Shown here in pieces: positions 28,971 to 37,300 of a stretch of 51,218 nt of DNA. This DNA comes from Planctomycetota bacterium (GTDB lineage Bacteria; Planctomycetota; JAJSAM01; JAJVHW01). How positions within the stretch are numbered: position 1 is the first letter of the stretch; every line of letters begins with the position of its first letter. Made by a program: the position numbers and the translations under genes. The notes below the pieces were generated by a model that was given only the letters and a program-made list of their open reading frames with translations, was not told the DNA's origin and made no database searches. The DNA is taken from the NCBI GenBank assembly GCA_024280885.1, contig JAJRPF010000069.1, forward strand, positions 1 through 51,218, in the 5' to 3' direction.

Positions 28971-30952
28971 GATGCACTCTCCGGCGCGTTGTTCAAGTCG
29001 TCGGCTACGGCCGCTGCGGCCTCGAATTCAAACTCGTTCACCGCCGCGCGGATACGTGCGGCAAGACCGGGTGCCCCGCGTCCGTCCAGGTCTTCAGCGA
29101 CCGTTTCGAAGAGACCGATGTCGCCCATGTGAGCGGCTTCTGCGAGTCGCTCGGCGACGTCGGCTGCGAAGTCGGAGTCGAGCACCGCATCCTCTCCGAT
29201 CGCAGCGGTCCCCGCGTCGTTCTCGCCGACACCGAGCGAAGTGCTACTCGCAAGCCCGACAGCGCGTCGCGAGACCCATTCGACGCGCAACTGCTTCCGC
29301 AAGGTGCGGAACAACTGCGACATGCGCAGCGGCTTCGCGAGGAAGGCGTCGAAGCCGCCCTGGGTCGCGCGTTCGCGGAAATCCGAGAATGCATCCGCGG
29401 TCACGGCGATCACCTTGAGCTTCGCAAGTGCGGGATCGGATCGGATGCGACGCGTCGCCTCCATCCCGTCCATGACCGGCATGCGCACATCCATCAGCAC
29501 GAGATCGACGAACTCAGTCGCGAGAACGTCGAGCGCGACCTGACCGTTTTCAGCGGAGAGCGTCGCGAAACCAGCCGCCTCGAGCACGTTGATCAGCACA
29601 TCGCGATTCACCTCGACGTCGTCGACGACCAAAACCGAGACATCCTGACCCGGCGCGAGGACGAGATCGTCATCGCCAGCCTGTGTGACCTCAAGCGTGG
29701 AATCAGAGAGCAGGTTATCCGCCGCTTGCAGAGGAAGGTCCGCCGTGAAGCACGACCCGATTCCGCGCTCGCTCTCGAGCCGCAGCTCTCCGCCGAGGGC
29801 CTCGCAGATCTTGCGGCTGATCGCGAGTCCGAGGCCCGTGCCGCCGCTCGTGCGCCCGCCCTCCGCCTGCTTGAACGGCTGAAAGACGAGTAGTTGCTCC
29901 TCCGGCGTCATGCCAATGCCGGTGTCGCGGACGTGATAGAGCACGCGTTCGTCGGTCGTGCGTTCGATCTCAAGACGCACTCCGCCTTCTTGCGTGAACT
30001 TCACCGCATTGCCGAGGAGGTTCACGAGCACCTGTTTCAACTTGGTGGCGTCCGTTACGAGTGCGGGTGGCAAGTCAGCGTCGGACATGATCTCGAACGT
30101 GAGACCCTGTGAGTTCGCGCGTGGGAGGACGATGTCCCGCACGCTCTCGACGAGTTTGATCATCTTGGTGGGGCGTAGATCCAATTCGAGATGCCCCGCT
30201 TCGATCTTTGACAGGTCGAGGACATCGTTGATCAACGTGAGCAGATGCTCGCCGCAGTTTTCGATCGCATCGAGACTGCGTCGTTGCTCGCCGACGATCG
30301 TCGGATCGCGACGCAGGATCTGCGCGTAGCCGAGCACGCCATTGAGCGGAGTGCGCAGTTCGTGGCTCATGTTGGAGAGGAATTGGCTCTTCGCGCGACT
30401 CGCGTTCTCGGCCGCTTCGCGCGCAGCGCGCGCCTCCGCGGTACGCGTCTCGATCGTCTCCTCCAAAGAACCCTGGTGGCGCTCGAGTGCCCGGTTCTGC
30501 TCCCGGATCTCCTCCAGCAGTTCATCGCGCGTTCGGCTGCGGAAGATCTCGCGCTGGCGCTCGATGAACGCCTCGTCCACGTGAGCCACTCCTCCGTGCG
30601 ACGCCCGTCGACACCACGCGGTAGCCGTCACCTGCACGCTCCCCGACTTCGTGACGCCGCGCACTAGCGAATCGAAGAACACCTCCCAGAGAGCTAGATC
30701 ACGCAACGTCTCGGGACACGCGAACATGAGTGCCACACCCGTTCGCCCTCCGATCCCTCCGGTCAATGCCACCGACAGGTGCGAATCGCCACCCAAGCGC
30801 AGTAGTACGCGCCCGATCTCCGATGTGACTGTTGCGAGTCGCGTGCACGCAACGTCGTCGAATCCGAGCTCCAAGGCCAGGGCCTGGACGCGTCGCCGCA
30901 CACCAATCACCGATGCCTCCGCGATAATGGGAACGCTCGCGATCTGGATCAT
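28967..30952 (-). CDS. hybrid histidine kinase with N-terminal RsbT-like module
   Basis: 661 residues. The first 115 resemble RsbT/anti-sigma ATPases (VIGVRRRVQALALELGFDDV, then RLATVTSEIGRVLLRL). The N-box asparagine of RsbT ('SELARNIL') is replaced by valine, so this module probably does not bind ATP normally. A coiled coil (140-185) leads to HisKA (NMSHELRTPLNG, H197). HATPase_c follows (LLGNAVKFTQEGG, GTGLGLAI), then a receiver (VLVVDDVEVNR, LVLMDVRMPVMDG). The C-terminus is helical without an obvious HPt histidine. Its start overlaps the RsbX stop (ATGA). No transmembrane helix is present, so input probably comes from the stressosome proteins, through the RsbT-like region. This pairing is inferred from the operon. 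Confidence 0.85.
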   Translation of the reverse strand: MIQIASVPIIAEASVIGVRRRVQALALELGFDDVACTRLATVTSEIGRVLLRLGGDSHLSVALTGGIGGRTGVALMFACPETLRDLALWEVFFDSLVRGVTKSGSVQVTATAWCRRASHGGVAHVDEAFIERQREIFRSRTRDELLEEIREQNRALERHQGSLEETIETRTAEARAAREAAENASRAKSQFLSNMSHELRTPLNGVLGYAQILRRDPTIVGEQRRSLDAIENCGEHLLTLINDVLDLSKIEAGHLELDLRPTKMIKLVESVRDIVLPRANSQGLTFEIMSDADLPPALVTDATKLKQVLVNLLGNAVKFTQEGGVRLEIERTTDERVLYHVRDTGIGMTPEEQLLVFQPFKQAEGGRTSGGTGLGLAISRKICEALGGELRLESERGIGSCFTADLPLQAADNLLSDSTLEVTQAGDDDLVLAPGQDVSVLVVDDVEVNRDVLINVLEAAGFATLSAENGQVALDVLATEFVDLVLMDVRMPVMDGMEATRRIRSDPALAKLKVIAVTADAFSDFRERATQGGFDAFLAKPLRMSQLFRTLRKQLRVEWVSRRAVGLASSTSLGVGENDAGTAAIGEDAVLDSDFAADVAERLAEAAHMGDIGLFETVAEDLDGRGAPGLAARIRAAVNEFEFEAAAAVADDLNNAPESAS

Positions 30953-31551
30953 TGACGTACTTTCACGGCGACGCAGCCCGCGTCGTCGTGGTCCTTCCCG
31001 AAGCGACGCACGAGTGAACGCGTGATGTCCGCGGGGCCGTGCCCGAGAAGCCGCGGATAGTCCTTCAACTCGAACCGTTCACTCACACCGTCGGTGTGCA
31101 TCACGAGAACGTCGCCGACCACCACGCGCGCGTGCAACTCGCGAATACTGCGTACGCGTTGCCCGACGACACCGGCGTCCGGAGTGAACCGTGTCGAGGC
31201 CGATCCGAAGATCCGCACTGAGATATTGCCCACCCCGGCAACCAGTACGTCTCCCGTCGCCGCGTGGAGAAATGCGACACTGGCGACCGCGCCGATCGTC
31301 CCTCGGAGATGCTCGTGGAGCCGCTGCAGGACGCGCCCCACGTCCGGCGCCGCAGCATCGGCGAGAAACGCCTTCGCGCGCTCAGCGACCACGGCCGCAG
31401 GCGGGCCGTGCCCCAGTCCATCAACGACGGCCACGAAGAGGCCGTCGCGGTGCTCGACCGCCACGACAGCATCCCCGGAAACGCGCTCGCCGAGTTTCTT
31501 TCGCACGAGCGTGTCGAAGTCAAATCGAAGAGAAGCGGTGGTCGGCGACAT
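30949..31551 (-). CDS. rsbX: RsbX-like PP2C/SpoIIE phosphatase
   Basis: About 200 residues forming a small PP2C-type phosphatase with the metal motifs VVDGLGHG, HTDGVSE and DDAGCVAVKV. It has no sensor domain. RsbX resets stressosomes by dephosphorylating RsbR and RsbS. ATG 31551 is used; a GTG at 31578 would overlap rsbT by 10 bp. It lies between rsbT and the hybrid kinase, as in stressosome operons linked to two-component systems. If RsbS cannot be phosphorylated (see rsbS), RsbX should act mainly on RsbR. Confidence 0.8.
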   Translation of the reverse strand: MSPTTASLRFDFDTLVRKKLGERVSGDAVVAVEHRDGLFVAVVDGLGHGPPAAVVAERAKAFLADAAAPDVGRVLQRLHEHLRGTIGAVASVAFLHAATGDVLVAGVGNISVRIFGSASTRFTPDAGVVGQRVRSIRELHARVVVGDVLVMHTDGVSERFELKDYPRLLGHGPADITRSLVRRFGKDHDDAGCVAVKVRQ

Positions 31552-31568
31552 CTCAGAACCACAACATT

Positions 31569-31970
31569 TCAGAGCCACAACGCCGCGCAGACGCGCGTCC
31601 CTTCTCCGGGTGCCGACTCGATGTCGAACTCATCCATCATGCGCTCCACACCGGAGAGCCCCAGACCGAGCGTTCCGCCAGAGGAAAAGTGTTCCTTCAT
31701 CGCGGTCTCGATGTCGGCGATCCCGGGTCCACGATCCGTGGCCAAGATCTCCACGCGCCTGCGACCGTCTCTATCGATCGCGCGCACCGTGACGGAGCCG
31801 CGCCTCGCGTACTTCAGGATGTTGCGGGCGAGTTCGGAGACGGCTGTCGCGATCATCGTGGAACGCGGCGTCGAGAGCCCCGCCTCGCGCGAGAGCTGAC
31901 GGGCGACGACGATCGCCCGCGCGACGTCGGCGTCGACGAGAATCTGGATTCGAACCTCATCTCGTGCCAT
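31569..31970 (-). CDS. rsbT: RsbT-like serine/threonine kinase (GHKL switch protein)
   Basis: A 133-residue RsbT homologue with RATELAR-like N-box SELARNILKYA, ATDRGPGI and GLGLSGVERMMDE, all typical of an active GHKL ATP-binding switch. In stressosomes RsbT phosphorylates RsbS and RsbR and then leaves to activate a downstream partner. Here the next genes offer RsbX and a histidine kinase rather than RsbU. ATG 31970 was chosen; a GTG one codon earlier is possible. It overlaps rsbS by 14 bp, so translation is coupled. Confidence 0.88.
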   Translation of the reverse strand: MARDEVRIQILVDADVARAIVVARQLSREAGLSTPRSTMIATAVSELARNILKYARRGSVTVRAIDRDGRRRVEILATDRGPGIADIETAMKEHFSSGGTLGLGLSGVERMMDEFDIESAPGEGTRVCAALWL

Positions 31971-32370
31971 CACGCCGCCCGCGTTCGAGGAGTCGAAAGG
32001 CCTCGTCCATGTCGAGCGTCGCCGTGATCTCTGTCAGGTCCACCTGCAGATCAACAAGCGCGGACACGACACCGGGGCGTAGGCCCACCACGACGCAGCG
32101 CGCCCCCATGATCGTGACCATGCGCAACATGCGTCGCAACTCCTCGAAGTCACGCGCGTCCAGAACCTCCAAGCCTGCCACGTCGAGAATCATCTCCTTC
32201 ACACGATCAGCGCGCACGCGCTCCAAGAGATCCTCTCTCAGTCGCACGAGAATCGCGTCGCTCAGATCGACTTGCAACGAGACGATGAGGCACCCGCGCG
32301 TCAGATGCATCGCGACTCGCGAGACCTGACGGACGGATGCGCGCGCAGGGTGCGTCGCCGCGTCGCTCAT
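31957..32370 (-). CDS. rsbS: RsbS-like STAS scaffold with alanine at the phosphosite
   Basis: A 137-residue single-domain STAS protein (MHLTRGCLIVSLQVDLSD, LDVAGLEVLDA, CVVVGLRPGVVSALVDL). In canonical RsbS the DxxxxEIIDS segment carries the serine phosphorylated by RsbT. Here it reads LDVAGLEVLDARDF, with A72 where the serine is expected, and the neighbouring residues are otherwise conserved. The scaffold can probably assemble, but release of RsbT by RsbS phosphorylation looks blocked. The start overlaps the rsbR stop by ATGA (32367-32370). Confidence 0.85.
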   Translation of the reverse strand: MSDAATHPARASVRQVSRVAMHLTRGCLIVSLQVDLSDAILVRLREDLLERVRADRVKEMILDVAGLEVLDARDFEELRRMLRMVTIMGARCVVVGLRPGVVSALVDLQVDLTEITATLDMDEAFRLLERGRRDGTR

Positions 32371-33278
32371 GCCTCGCGCTGTACCGTGTGCCCGGTGACG
32401 TGAAATGCCATTCCGAGGGCGTCCTGCAGCGTCGCGGTGGTGCGCACGGTACCGACGTCGATACCCAACTCGACCATCGTCTGGGCAATGGCAGGCGAGA
32501 CGCCGGAGATGAGACACTCGCAACCCATCAATCGCGTGGCACGCGTCACCTTGATCAGGTGATTCGCCACAGCCGTGTCGATCACGGCGACTCCGCTGAT
32601 GTCGAGGATCGCGACATGCGCGCGCGTCTCGGCGATCTTCGACAGCATCGTGTTCATGATCTCCATCGAACGTCGCGAGTCGATGACGCCGACGATCGGC
32701 AGCATGAGGATGTCGGCCCAGACCTCCGTCACGGGCGTGGACATCTCCATGAGGGCATCGCCCTGCTCTGCGATGATCGTCTTGGTGATGGCGTTGTACT
32801 CGTCGATCACGATCGCCGTGTCCAGGTGCAGGACCTTCGACAACGACGTCACATGACTCGTGTCGAAGGAGTCGCTGTCGGACTCGCTCGCAACCTCCGA
32901 GAACGTCATGAGGAACGAGTTCATGCCACCGAGGTACGTATCCAAAGGGAGTCCGATCCGGGCGTGGATCGCGCCGAGTGATCGCCGACTCGCGACAAAC
33001 TCTGCGTCGATCACGCCGCGCAAGAAGTCCACCCAGTACGCAACCTGCAACCTGCGCACTCGCTCCAGAACAGCGGGATCGGAGAGGTACTCGTTGAACT
33101 CCGGCAGTGGTCGCATCCACTCGTAGAAGCGCGCGACGGCGGCATCGATCTTGCCGTCGAGTGCGGATCCCAGGCTGCGTATGCGCTCCAGATCCATCTC
33201 GTCGATCTGATACAGCGCGCGCAAGCGGATCGCCTGCGCTGCGTCGTTCTCGTGCACCACAGTCTCGCCGTCCAGCAT
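32367..33278 (-). CDS. rsbR: RsbR-like stressosome sensor with haem-globin domain
   Basis: A 303-residue sensor. Residues 10-150 form a globin-coupled sensor domain (FYEWMRPLPEFNEYL, RRLQVAYWVDFL, SLGAIHARIGLPLDTYLGGM) with H105 as the expected proximal haem ligand, so O2 or another gas is the likely signal. The C-terminal STAS domain has the RsbT target threonine in IDTAVANHL (T235) and the second site near S259 (LISGVSPAIAQT). RsbR and RsbS together build the stressosome. ATG 33278 is favoured because AAAGGAG lies seven bases before it; the ATG two codons upstream is too close to that site. First gene of a six-gene operon. Confidence 0.9.
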   Translation of the reverse strand: MLDGETVVHENDAAQAIRLRALYQIDEMDLERIRSLGSALDGKIDAAVARFYEWMRPLPEFNEYLSDPAVLERVRRLQVAYWVDFLRGVIDAEFVASRRSLGAIHARIGLPLDTYLGGMNSFLMTFSEVASESDSDSFDTSHVTSLSKVLHLDTAIVIDEYNAITKTIIAEQGDALMEMSTPVTEVWADILMLPIVGVIDSRRSMEIMNTMLSKIAETRAHVAILDISGVAVIDTAVANHLIKVTRATRLMGCECLISGVSPAIAQTMVELGIDVGTVRTTATLQDALGMAFHVTGHTVQREA

Positions 33279-33450
33279 CGCCATGCTCCTTTGTCCACTC
33301 GCTGCGCCCGGACCAGTCCATTCGAGGCCAGCCCCGAGCGTCACGAACTGCCGAGGGTAACTCCGCCCAAGCGTTGACCCCAGGAGAAGGAGCGAACTCC
33401 AACTCCCAGGGTCGGGAGGGAAGGGCTTTGGGAGAGAACGAGAACGGTGG

Positions 33451-34860
33451 TCAGAGGCAGAGCAGAAACGCCACCAGGTCCGCTTTCTCCTGCGCGGTGA
33501 GACGCGTTCCGAGCACCACGTTGAAGAACTCGACGGTGTCCGCGATCGTGAGCAATCGGCCGTCGTGCAGATAGGGCGGCGAGTCCTTCAGGCCGCGCAG
33601 CGGGAACGTCTTGATCGGTCCGTCGGCGCTCGCCATCCGACCGTGCACCATCTCCGGCTCGAAGAAGCGTTCGGTCTTCAAATTGTGCATCGTGTTGTCG
33701 GTGTAGTAGGGCGCCGGATGGCACGTCGAGCACTTGGCCTTCCCGGCGAAGAGCGCCTCGCCGCGACGCTCCTGCTCCGTGCTCATGTCGGGATCAAGCT
33801 TGCCGAACACATCGAGCTTGGGAGCAGGCGGGAAGTCGAGGATCGCCTCGAACTCGGCCATGAAGTGCACCTGGCTCCCACGCTCGAGTACGTTGACGCC
33901 CTTCTTGGTGGCGATGACGGGATCGCCGTCGAAGTACGCGGCACGTTGTTCAAACTCGGTGAAGTCCTCGACGGTCTTGAGCGCGCGCTGCGAACCGAAG
34001 AGCTGCTGGATGTTCACGCCACGCAGCGTCGGCGTGTCGAGCCGGTGACGATACGCCTGCGGACGCATGTCGCCGACCAGATGCGTCGCCGCATTGGTGT
34101 GCCCGTTCACGTGACAATCGAAGCACGTGACGCCCAAGCTGGGCCGCTCGCTGCGCCGATCATGTGTCGTGTTGAACTGCTGTTGCGGAAAAGGCGTGAC
34201 GAGCAGCCGGAGCCCTTCGAGTTGCTTGGGATTGAGCACCCCATCGAAGATCTCGAAGTAGTTGTCGGTCGTCACGACCTTCCCCTGCGAGACATCGCCA
34301 AGATCAGGCCGCGTCGTCAGATGGATCGCCGGGGGATACTCCGGCAGCAGATGGTCGGGCATGACGAAGTCGAGATCGAAGCGCGCGAGATCGCGGCCGG
34401 TCTGGGTCTTCATCTCAGCGATGTGATACGCCGGGAAGAGCATCCCGCCTTCGTCATGGTTCGGATGCGGCAACGGAAGGAAACCGCGTGGCCACGCCTT
34501 GGCAGCGCGGATTGCGGCAGGCTTCAGCGCGCCGAGGCTCTCCCACGTCACGCCGTCCGGCAGGCGGACGCGGACACCATCCTGAACCGCCTTGCCACGC
34601 GACATCTCTGCACCCTCACGCCCGCGATCCACCAGGTCGTAGCGGCGCTCCAGAAGGTCCAAGTGGCTCTTCACCAGACCGTCCTTCGCCGCCGCCATAC
34701 GGTTGCGCGTCGCGTCGAACGTCTCGGTCAACTTGACCGGCGCGTAGCTGGTGTCGCGGCGCGCCGGAGGGGCGTTCTCGGCATCCTGCGCGAGCGCCGA
34801 AAGCGTGATTGCTGCAACTGCGACCGTGGCGATTGCACCGATGGTTGCATTCTTCTTCAT
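33451..34860 (-). CDS. periplasmic dihaem cytochrome c peroxidase-like protein
   Basis: A 469-residue exported protein (signal KKNATIGAIATVAVAAITL) with two CxxCH haem sites, at 246-250 (CFDCH) and 377-381 (CSTCH), and the MauG/CCP-type tail PLRGLKDSPPYLHDGR. It is longer than the ~350-residue classical enzymes. Such proteins reduce H2O2 or oxidise protein substrates. The ATG has GGAGGAG upstream. It is divergent from an OxyR homologue 113 bp away, which links it to peroxide response. Confidence 0.88.
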   Translation of the reverse strand: MKKNATIGAIATVAVAAITLSALAQDAENAPPARRDTSYAPVKLTETFDATRNRMAAAKDGLVKSHLDLLERRYDLVDRGREGAEMSRGKAVQDGVRVRLPDGVTWESLGALKPAAIRAAKAWPRGFLPLPHPNHDEGGMLFPAYHIAEMKTQTGRDLARFDLDFVMPDHLLPEYPPAIHLTTRPDLGDVSQGKVVTTDNYFEIFDGVLNPKQLEGLRLLVTPFPQQQFNTTHDRRSERPSLGVTCFDCHVNGHTNAATHLVGDMRPQAYRHRLDTPTLRGVNIQQLFGSQRALKTVEDFTEFEQRAAYFDGDPVIATKKGVNVLERGSQVHFMAEFEAILDFPPAPKLDVFGKLDPDMSTEQERRGEALFAGKAKCSTCHPAPYYTDNTMHNLKTERFFEPEMVHGRMASADGPIKTFPLRGLKDSPPYLHDGRLLTIADTVEFFNVVLGTRLTAQEKADLVAFLLCL

Positions 34861-34973
34861 CTTGGCTCCTCCTCTTCCGGCGCCCATAGGACCGTGGCGC
34901 TCGGACACCACGGTCCCCCGCGCCGGAAAAGAAGTCCAAGTCCAAGGTCTGATGACTTTGATAACCTCCAGGA
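34861..34973. promoter_or_regulatory. shared divergent control region of peroxidase and oxyR-like genes
   Basis: The 113 bp between the two starts must hold both promoters and is the place for OxyR binding. I could not pick out a clear OxyR half-site (ATAG-type) or -35/-10 boxes by eye. Confidence 0.4.
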
Positions 34974-35873
34974 ATGAGAGTCACCCTGCGCCAACTCGAG
35001 TACGTCGATGCACTCGCTCGGACTCTGAGCTTTCGCAAGGCCGCGGAAGAGTGCCTCGTGAGTCAGCCCGGCCTGAGCAAACAGATCCATCAGATCGAAC
35101 AGGTTCTCGGTGTCGGTCTCTTCGAGCGCGACCGTCGGCGTGTGTTGCTGACGAAGGCTGGCGAGGAGGTCACGCAGCGAGCGCGGGCCATCCTGAGTGC
35201 TGCGCGCGATCTCGAGGCCCTCGGAGATCGGCTTGCGGAGCCACTCTGCGGAACGCTGCGCCTCGGGGTGATCCCGACGGTCGCGCCCTACGTGCTTCCC
35301 GCGGCCTTGGAGCGCGTGCGCCTGCGCCACCCGAACTTGAAATTGTTGCTACGCGAGGACCAGACCTCGCGCTTGGTGGACGAACTCGAGTCCGGGAACC
35401 TCGACGTTCTCCTACTCGCTCTCGAAGCAGACTTGGGACACGCGGAGACCCATCCACTACAGGCTGATCCGTTCCTCGTCGTCGTCCCCGAAGGGCACGT
35501 TCTCGCCGACAGTGAGTCGCTCGACACGGCAGATCTCATCACAACGAAACTGCTCCTGCTCGATGATGGACACTGTTTGAAAGACCAGGTCCTCGACCTC
35601 TGTGACACACGTGGAGGAGTCGAGATGTGCGACTTCCGCGGCAGCAGTCTCGGCACGCTCTTGCAGATGGTCGCAAGCGGACTCGGAGTCACGCTCATCC
35701 CGCAGGTCGCCGTCGCAACCGAAGTCGTCCCCCAGCGGCATGTGCGCGTCATCCCGTTCAAGGACCCGGCCCCCGCGCGCACGATCGGCCTCTGCTGGCG
35801 ACCGAGCGATGGCCGCGCAGATGAATTCAAACTCCTCGGCGCGACGATGATCGGCGACGCCCAAGAAGCGTAG
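34974..35873 (+). CDS. oxyR: OxyR-like LysR-family peroxide sensor
   Basis: A 299-residue LysR regulator. The N-terminal HTH matches (LRQLEYVDALARTLSFRKAA, GLSKQIHQIE). The redox pair of OxyR is conserved: C201 in DGHCLKDQ and C210 in LDLC, spaced as in E. coli C199/C208, so disulfide-based H2O2 sensing is expected. It is divergent from the dihaem peroxidase gene, the probable target. Confidence 0.92.
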   Translation: MRVTLRQLEYVDALARTLSFRKAAEECLVSQPGLSKQIHQIEQVLGVGLFERDRRRVLLTKAGEEVTQRARAILSAARDLEALGDRLAEPLCGTLRLGVIPTVAPYVLPAALERVRLRHPNLKLLLREDQTSRLVDELESGNLDVLLLALEADLGHAETHPLQADPFLVVVPEGHVLADSESLDTADLITTKLLLLDDGHCLKDQVLDLCDTRGGVEMCDFRGSSLGTLLQMVASGLGVTLIPQVAVATEVVPQRHVRVIPFKDPAPARTIGLCWRPSDGRADEFKLLGATMIGDAQEA

Positions 35874-35900
35874 CCAGGAGCAACGCGAACGCTGACTCGG

Positions 35901-36764
35901 TTACAGTGAGCTGCCACACCGATGACAGAACGTCGCGGCGAGCGGATGTCCCTCCGCCGAACACTGTTCACAGATTTGCCCAGAGACCTGCCCAGAGACC
36001 TGCGCCGAGGCCTGTACTGCGGCCTGCGCGCGCGCGGCCTGTGCGATCTCAACAGTCACGACGCCAGTCGGCACAGCGATGATCCCGTAGCCGAGAATCA
36101 TGATCACGGCAGCGAGCGCCTGCCCGAGCGGGGTCTGCGGTGAGATGTCTCCGTAACCGACCGTTGTGAGCGTCACGATTGCCCAGTACACGCTGCGCGG
36201 AATGCTCGTGAAACCGTTCTCCGAGCCTTCGATGAGATACATCAACGAGCCAAGGACGACGACTGAGGTCAGCACCGTGCAGAGAAACACGATGATCTTG
36301 CGTCGGCTCGCGCGTAACGCCCGTCCCAGAACCTCCATCTCGTTCAGGTAGTGAACAAGTTTGAGGATGCGGAAGACGCGCATCAGGCGCAGCATCCGAA
36401 CCACGGAGAGCGCCTGCGTACCGGGGAAGACGAGGCTCACGAACGTCGGCATGATCGCGAGTAGATCCACGACGCCAAAGAAGCTGAGGGCGTAGCCCGC
36501 CGGGCGTCGCACACAGAGCAGGCGAACTCCGTACTCCACAGTGAAGAGGATGGTGAACGCCCACTCAGCCGCCAGGAGGAGCGAGCCGTACTTGACGTTG
36601 ATGGCCTGCACGCTCTCGAGCATGACGACGCCCACGGAGAGCACGATCGCCACGAGCAACCACACGTCGAACCGGCGCCCGGCGACCGTCTCCGACTCGA
36701 AGATGATCTCGTGCCAGCGCCGCCGCCAACCATCGTGTTCAGGTGCCCCGCCATCCGCTTCCAT
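35901..36764 (-). CDS. voltage-gated-type potassium channel with C-terminal zinc ribbon
   Basis: A 287-residue six-helix channel. S4 carries spaced arginines (RMLRLMRVFRILKLV, 123-137), and the selectivity filter TVGYGD is at 201-206 before the last helix. A glutamine/serine-rich linker (QVSGQVSGQ) leads to a CxxC...CxxC zinc ribbon in the last 23 residues (CEQC at 265-268, then CHRC). The ribbon is unusual for a Kv-type channel and suggests a cytoplasmic metal- or partner-binding tail. Confidence 0.88.
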   Translation of the reverse strand: MEADGGAPEHDGWRRRWHEIIFESETVAGRRFDVWLLVAIVLSVGVVMLESVQAINVKYGSLLLAAEWAFTILFTVEYGVRLLCVRRPAGYALSFFGVVDLLAIMPTFVSLVFPGTQALSVVRMLRLMRVFRILKLVHYLNEMEVLGRALRASRRKIIVFLCTVLTSVVVLGSLMYLIEGSENGFTSIPRSVYWAIVTLTTVGYGDISPQTPLGQALAAVIMILGYGIIAVPTGVVTVEIAQAARAQAAVQASAQVSGQVSGQICEQCSAEGHPLAATFCHRCGSSL

Positions 36765-36849
36765 CAGGTGAGACTACCGCGAGGCCCTAACCGGGCACCA
36801 TCCCTCGTGACACGCGGTACTGGACATGCGGGCCTGGTTGGCGGCGGTT

Positions 36850-37088
36850 GCGCAGGACGCTGCCCGTACGCGCATTCCCCGACGTCGCGTTGGAAGAGGC
36901 CGACTACGAAGACGCGGCCGCGGCGTTCAGTCGTTGTCGCGAGCGAGGGAGGGATCCAGGGATCGAACACAGGCTTCCTGATCTGCGCCATCGCAATCCG
37001 CCGAGATCTCGCCATCTTCACGACGGACCGCGAGTTCGAACACTTCGCGCCCGCGTTGGGACTCGCGCTGCACCGAATCCGTACGTGA
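36850..37088 (+). pseudogene. PIN-domain (VapC-like) toxin remnant, frameshifted
   Basis: The frame from about 36850 reads PDVALEEADYEDAAAAFSRC, and after about 36945 the next frame reads IQGSNTGFLICAIAIRRDLAIF in part and FTTDREFEHFAP. Together these are the middle and C-terminal parts of a PIN ribonuclease. A small indel near the GGGAGGGAT run around 36947 breaks the frame, and the N-terminal part with the first catalytic Asp is missing. No VapB gene is seen next to it. Inactive. Confidence 0.65.
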
Positions 37089-37300
37089 CGCCCCAGCGAC
37101 AGACTCTCTACGCGCTGGCTCGTCTCACGCGCGCGTGAGGCGCGCTACCGGTCCGGAACCCCACACCCTGCCAGGCTTGTCGGGGGTGGGCGATCTGGAC
37201 ATCTTCGCAGGCCTTCCGGCTCGGGTCGTAGCGGCGAGTTCCTTCGGGCACCAATGCCCGCCAACTCTGTGACACACGGGTACGACACCCGCCTCGCGGC

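Noticed and set aside
27687..29132. Long + strand open frame opposite the receiver-kinase gene
   Set aside because: It is the mirror of a gene with clear domains on the - strand; the + frame has no domain character.
33565..34977. Long + strand open frame opposite the dihaem peroxidase
   Set aside because: The - strand frame has two CxxCH motifs and a signal peptide; the + frame has no recognisable features.
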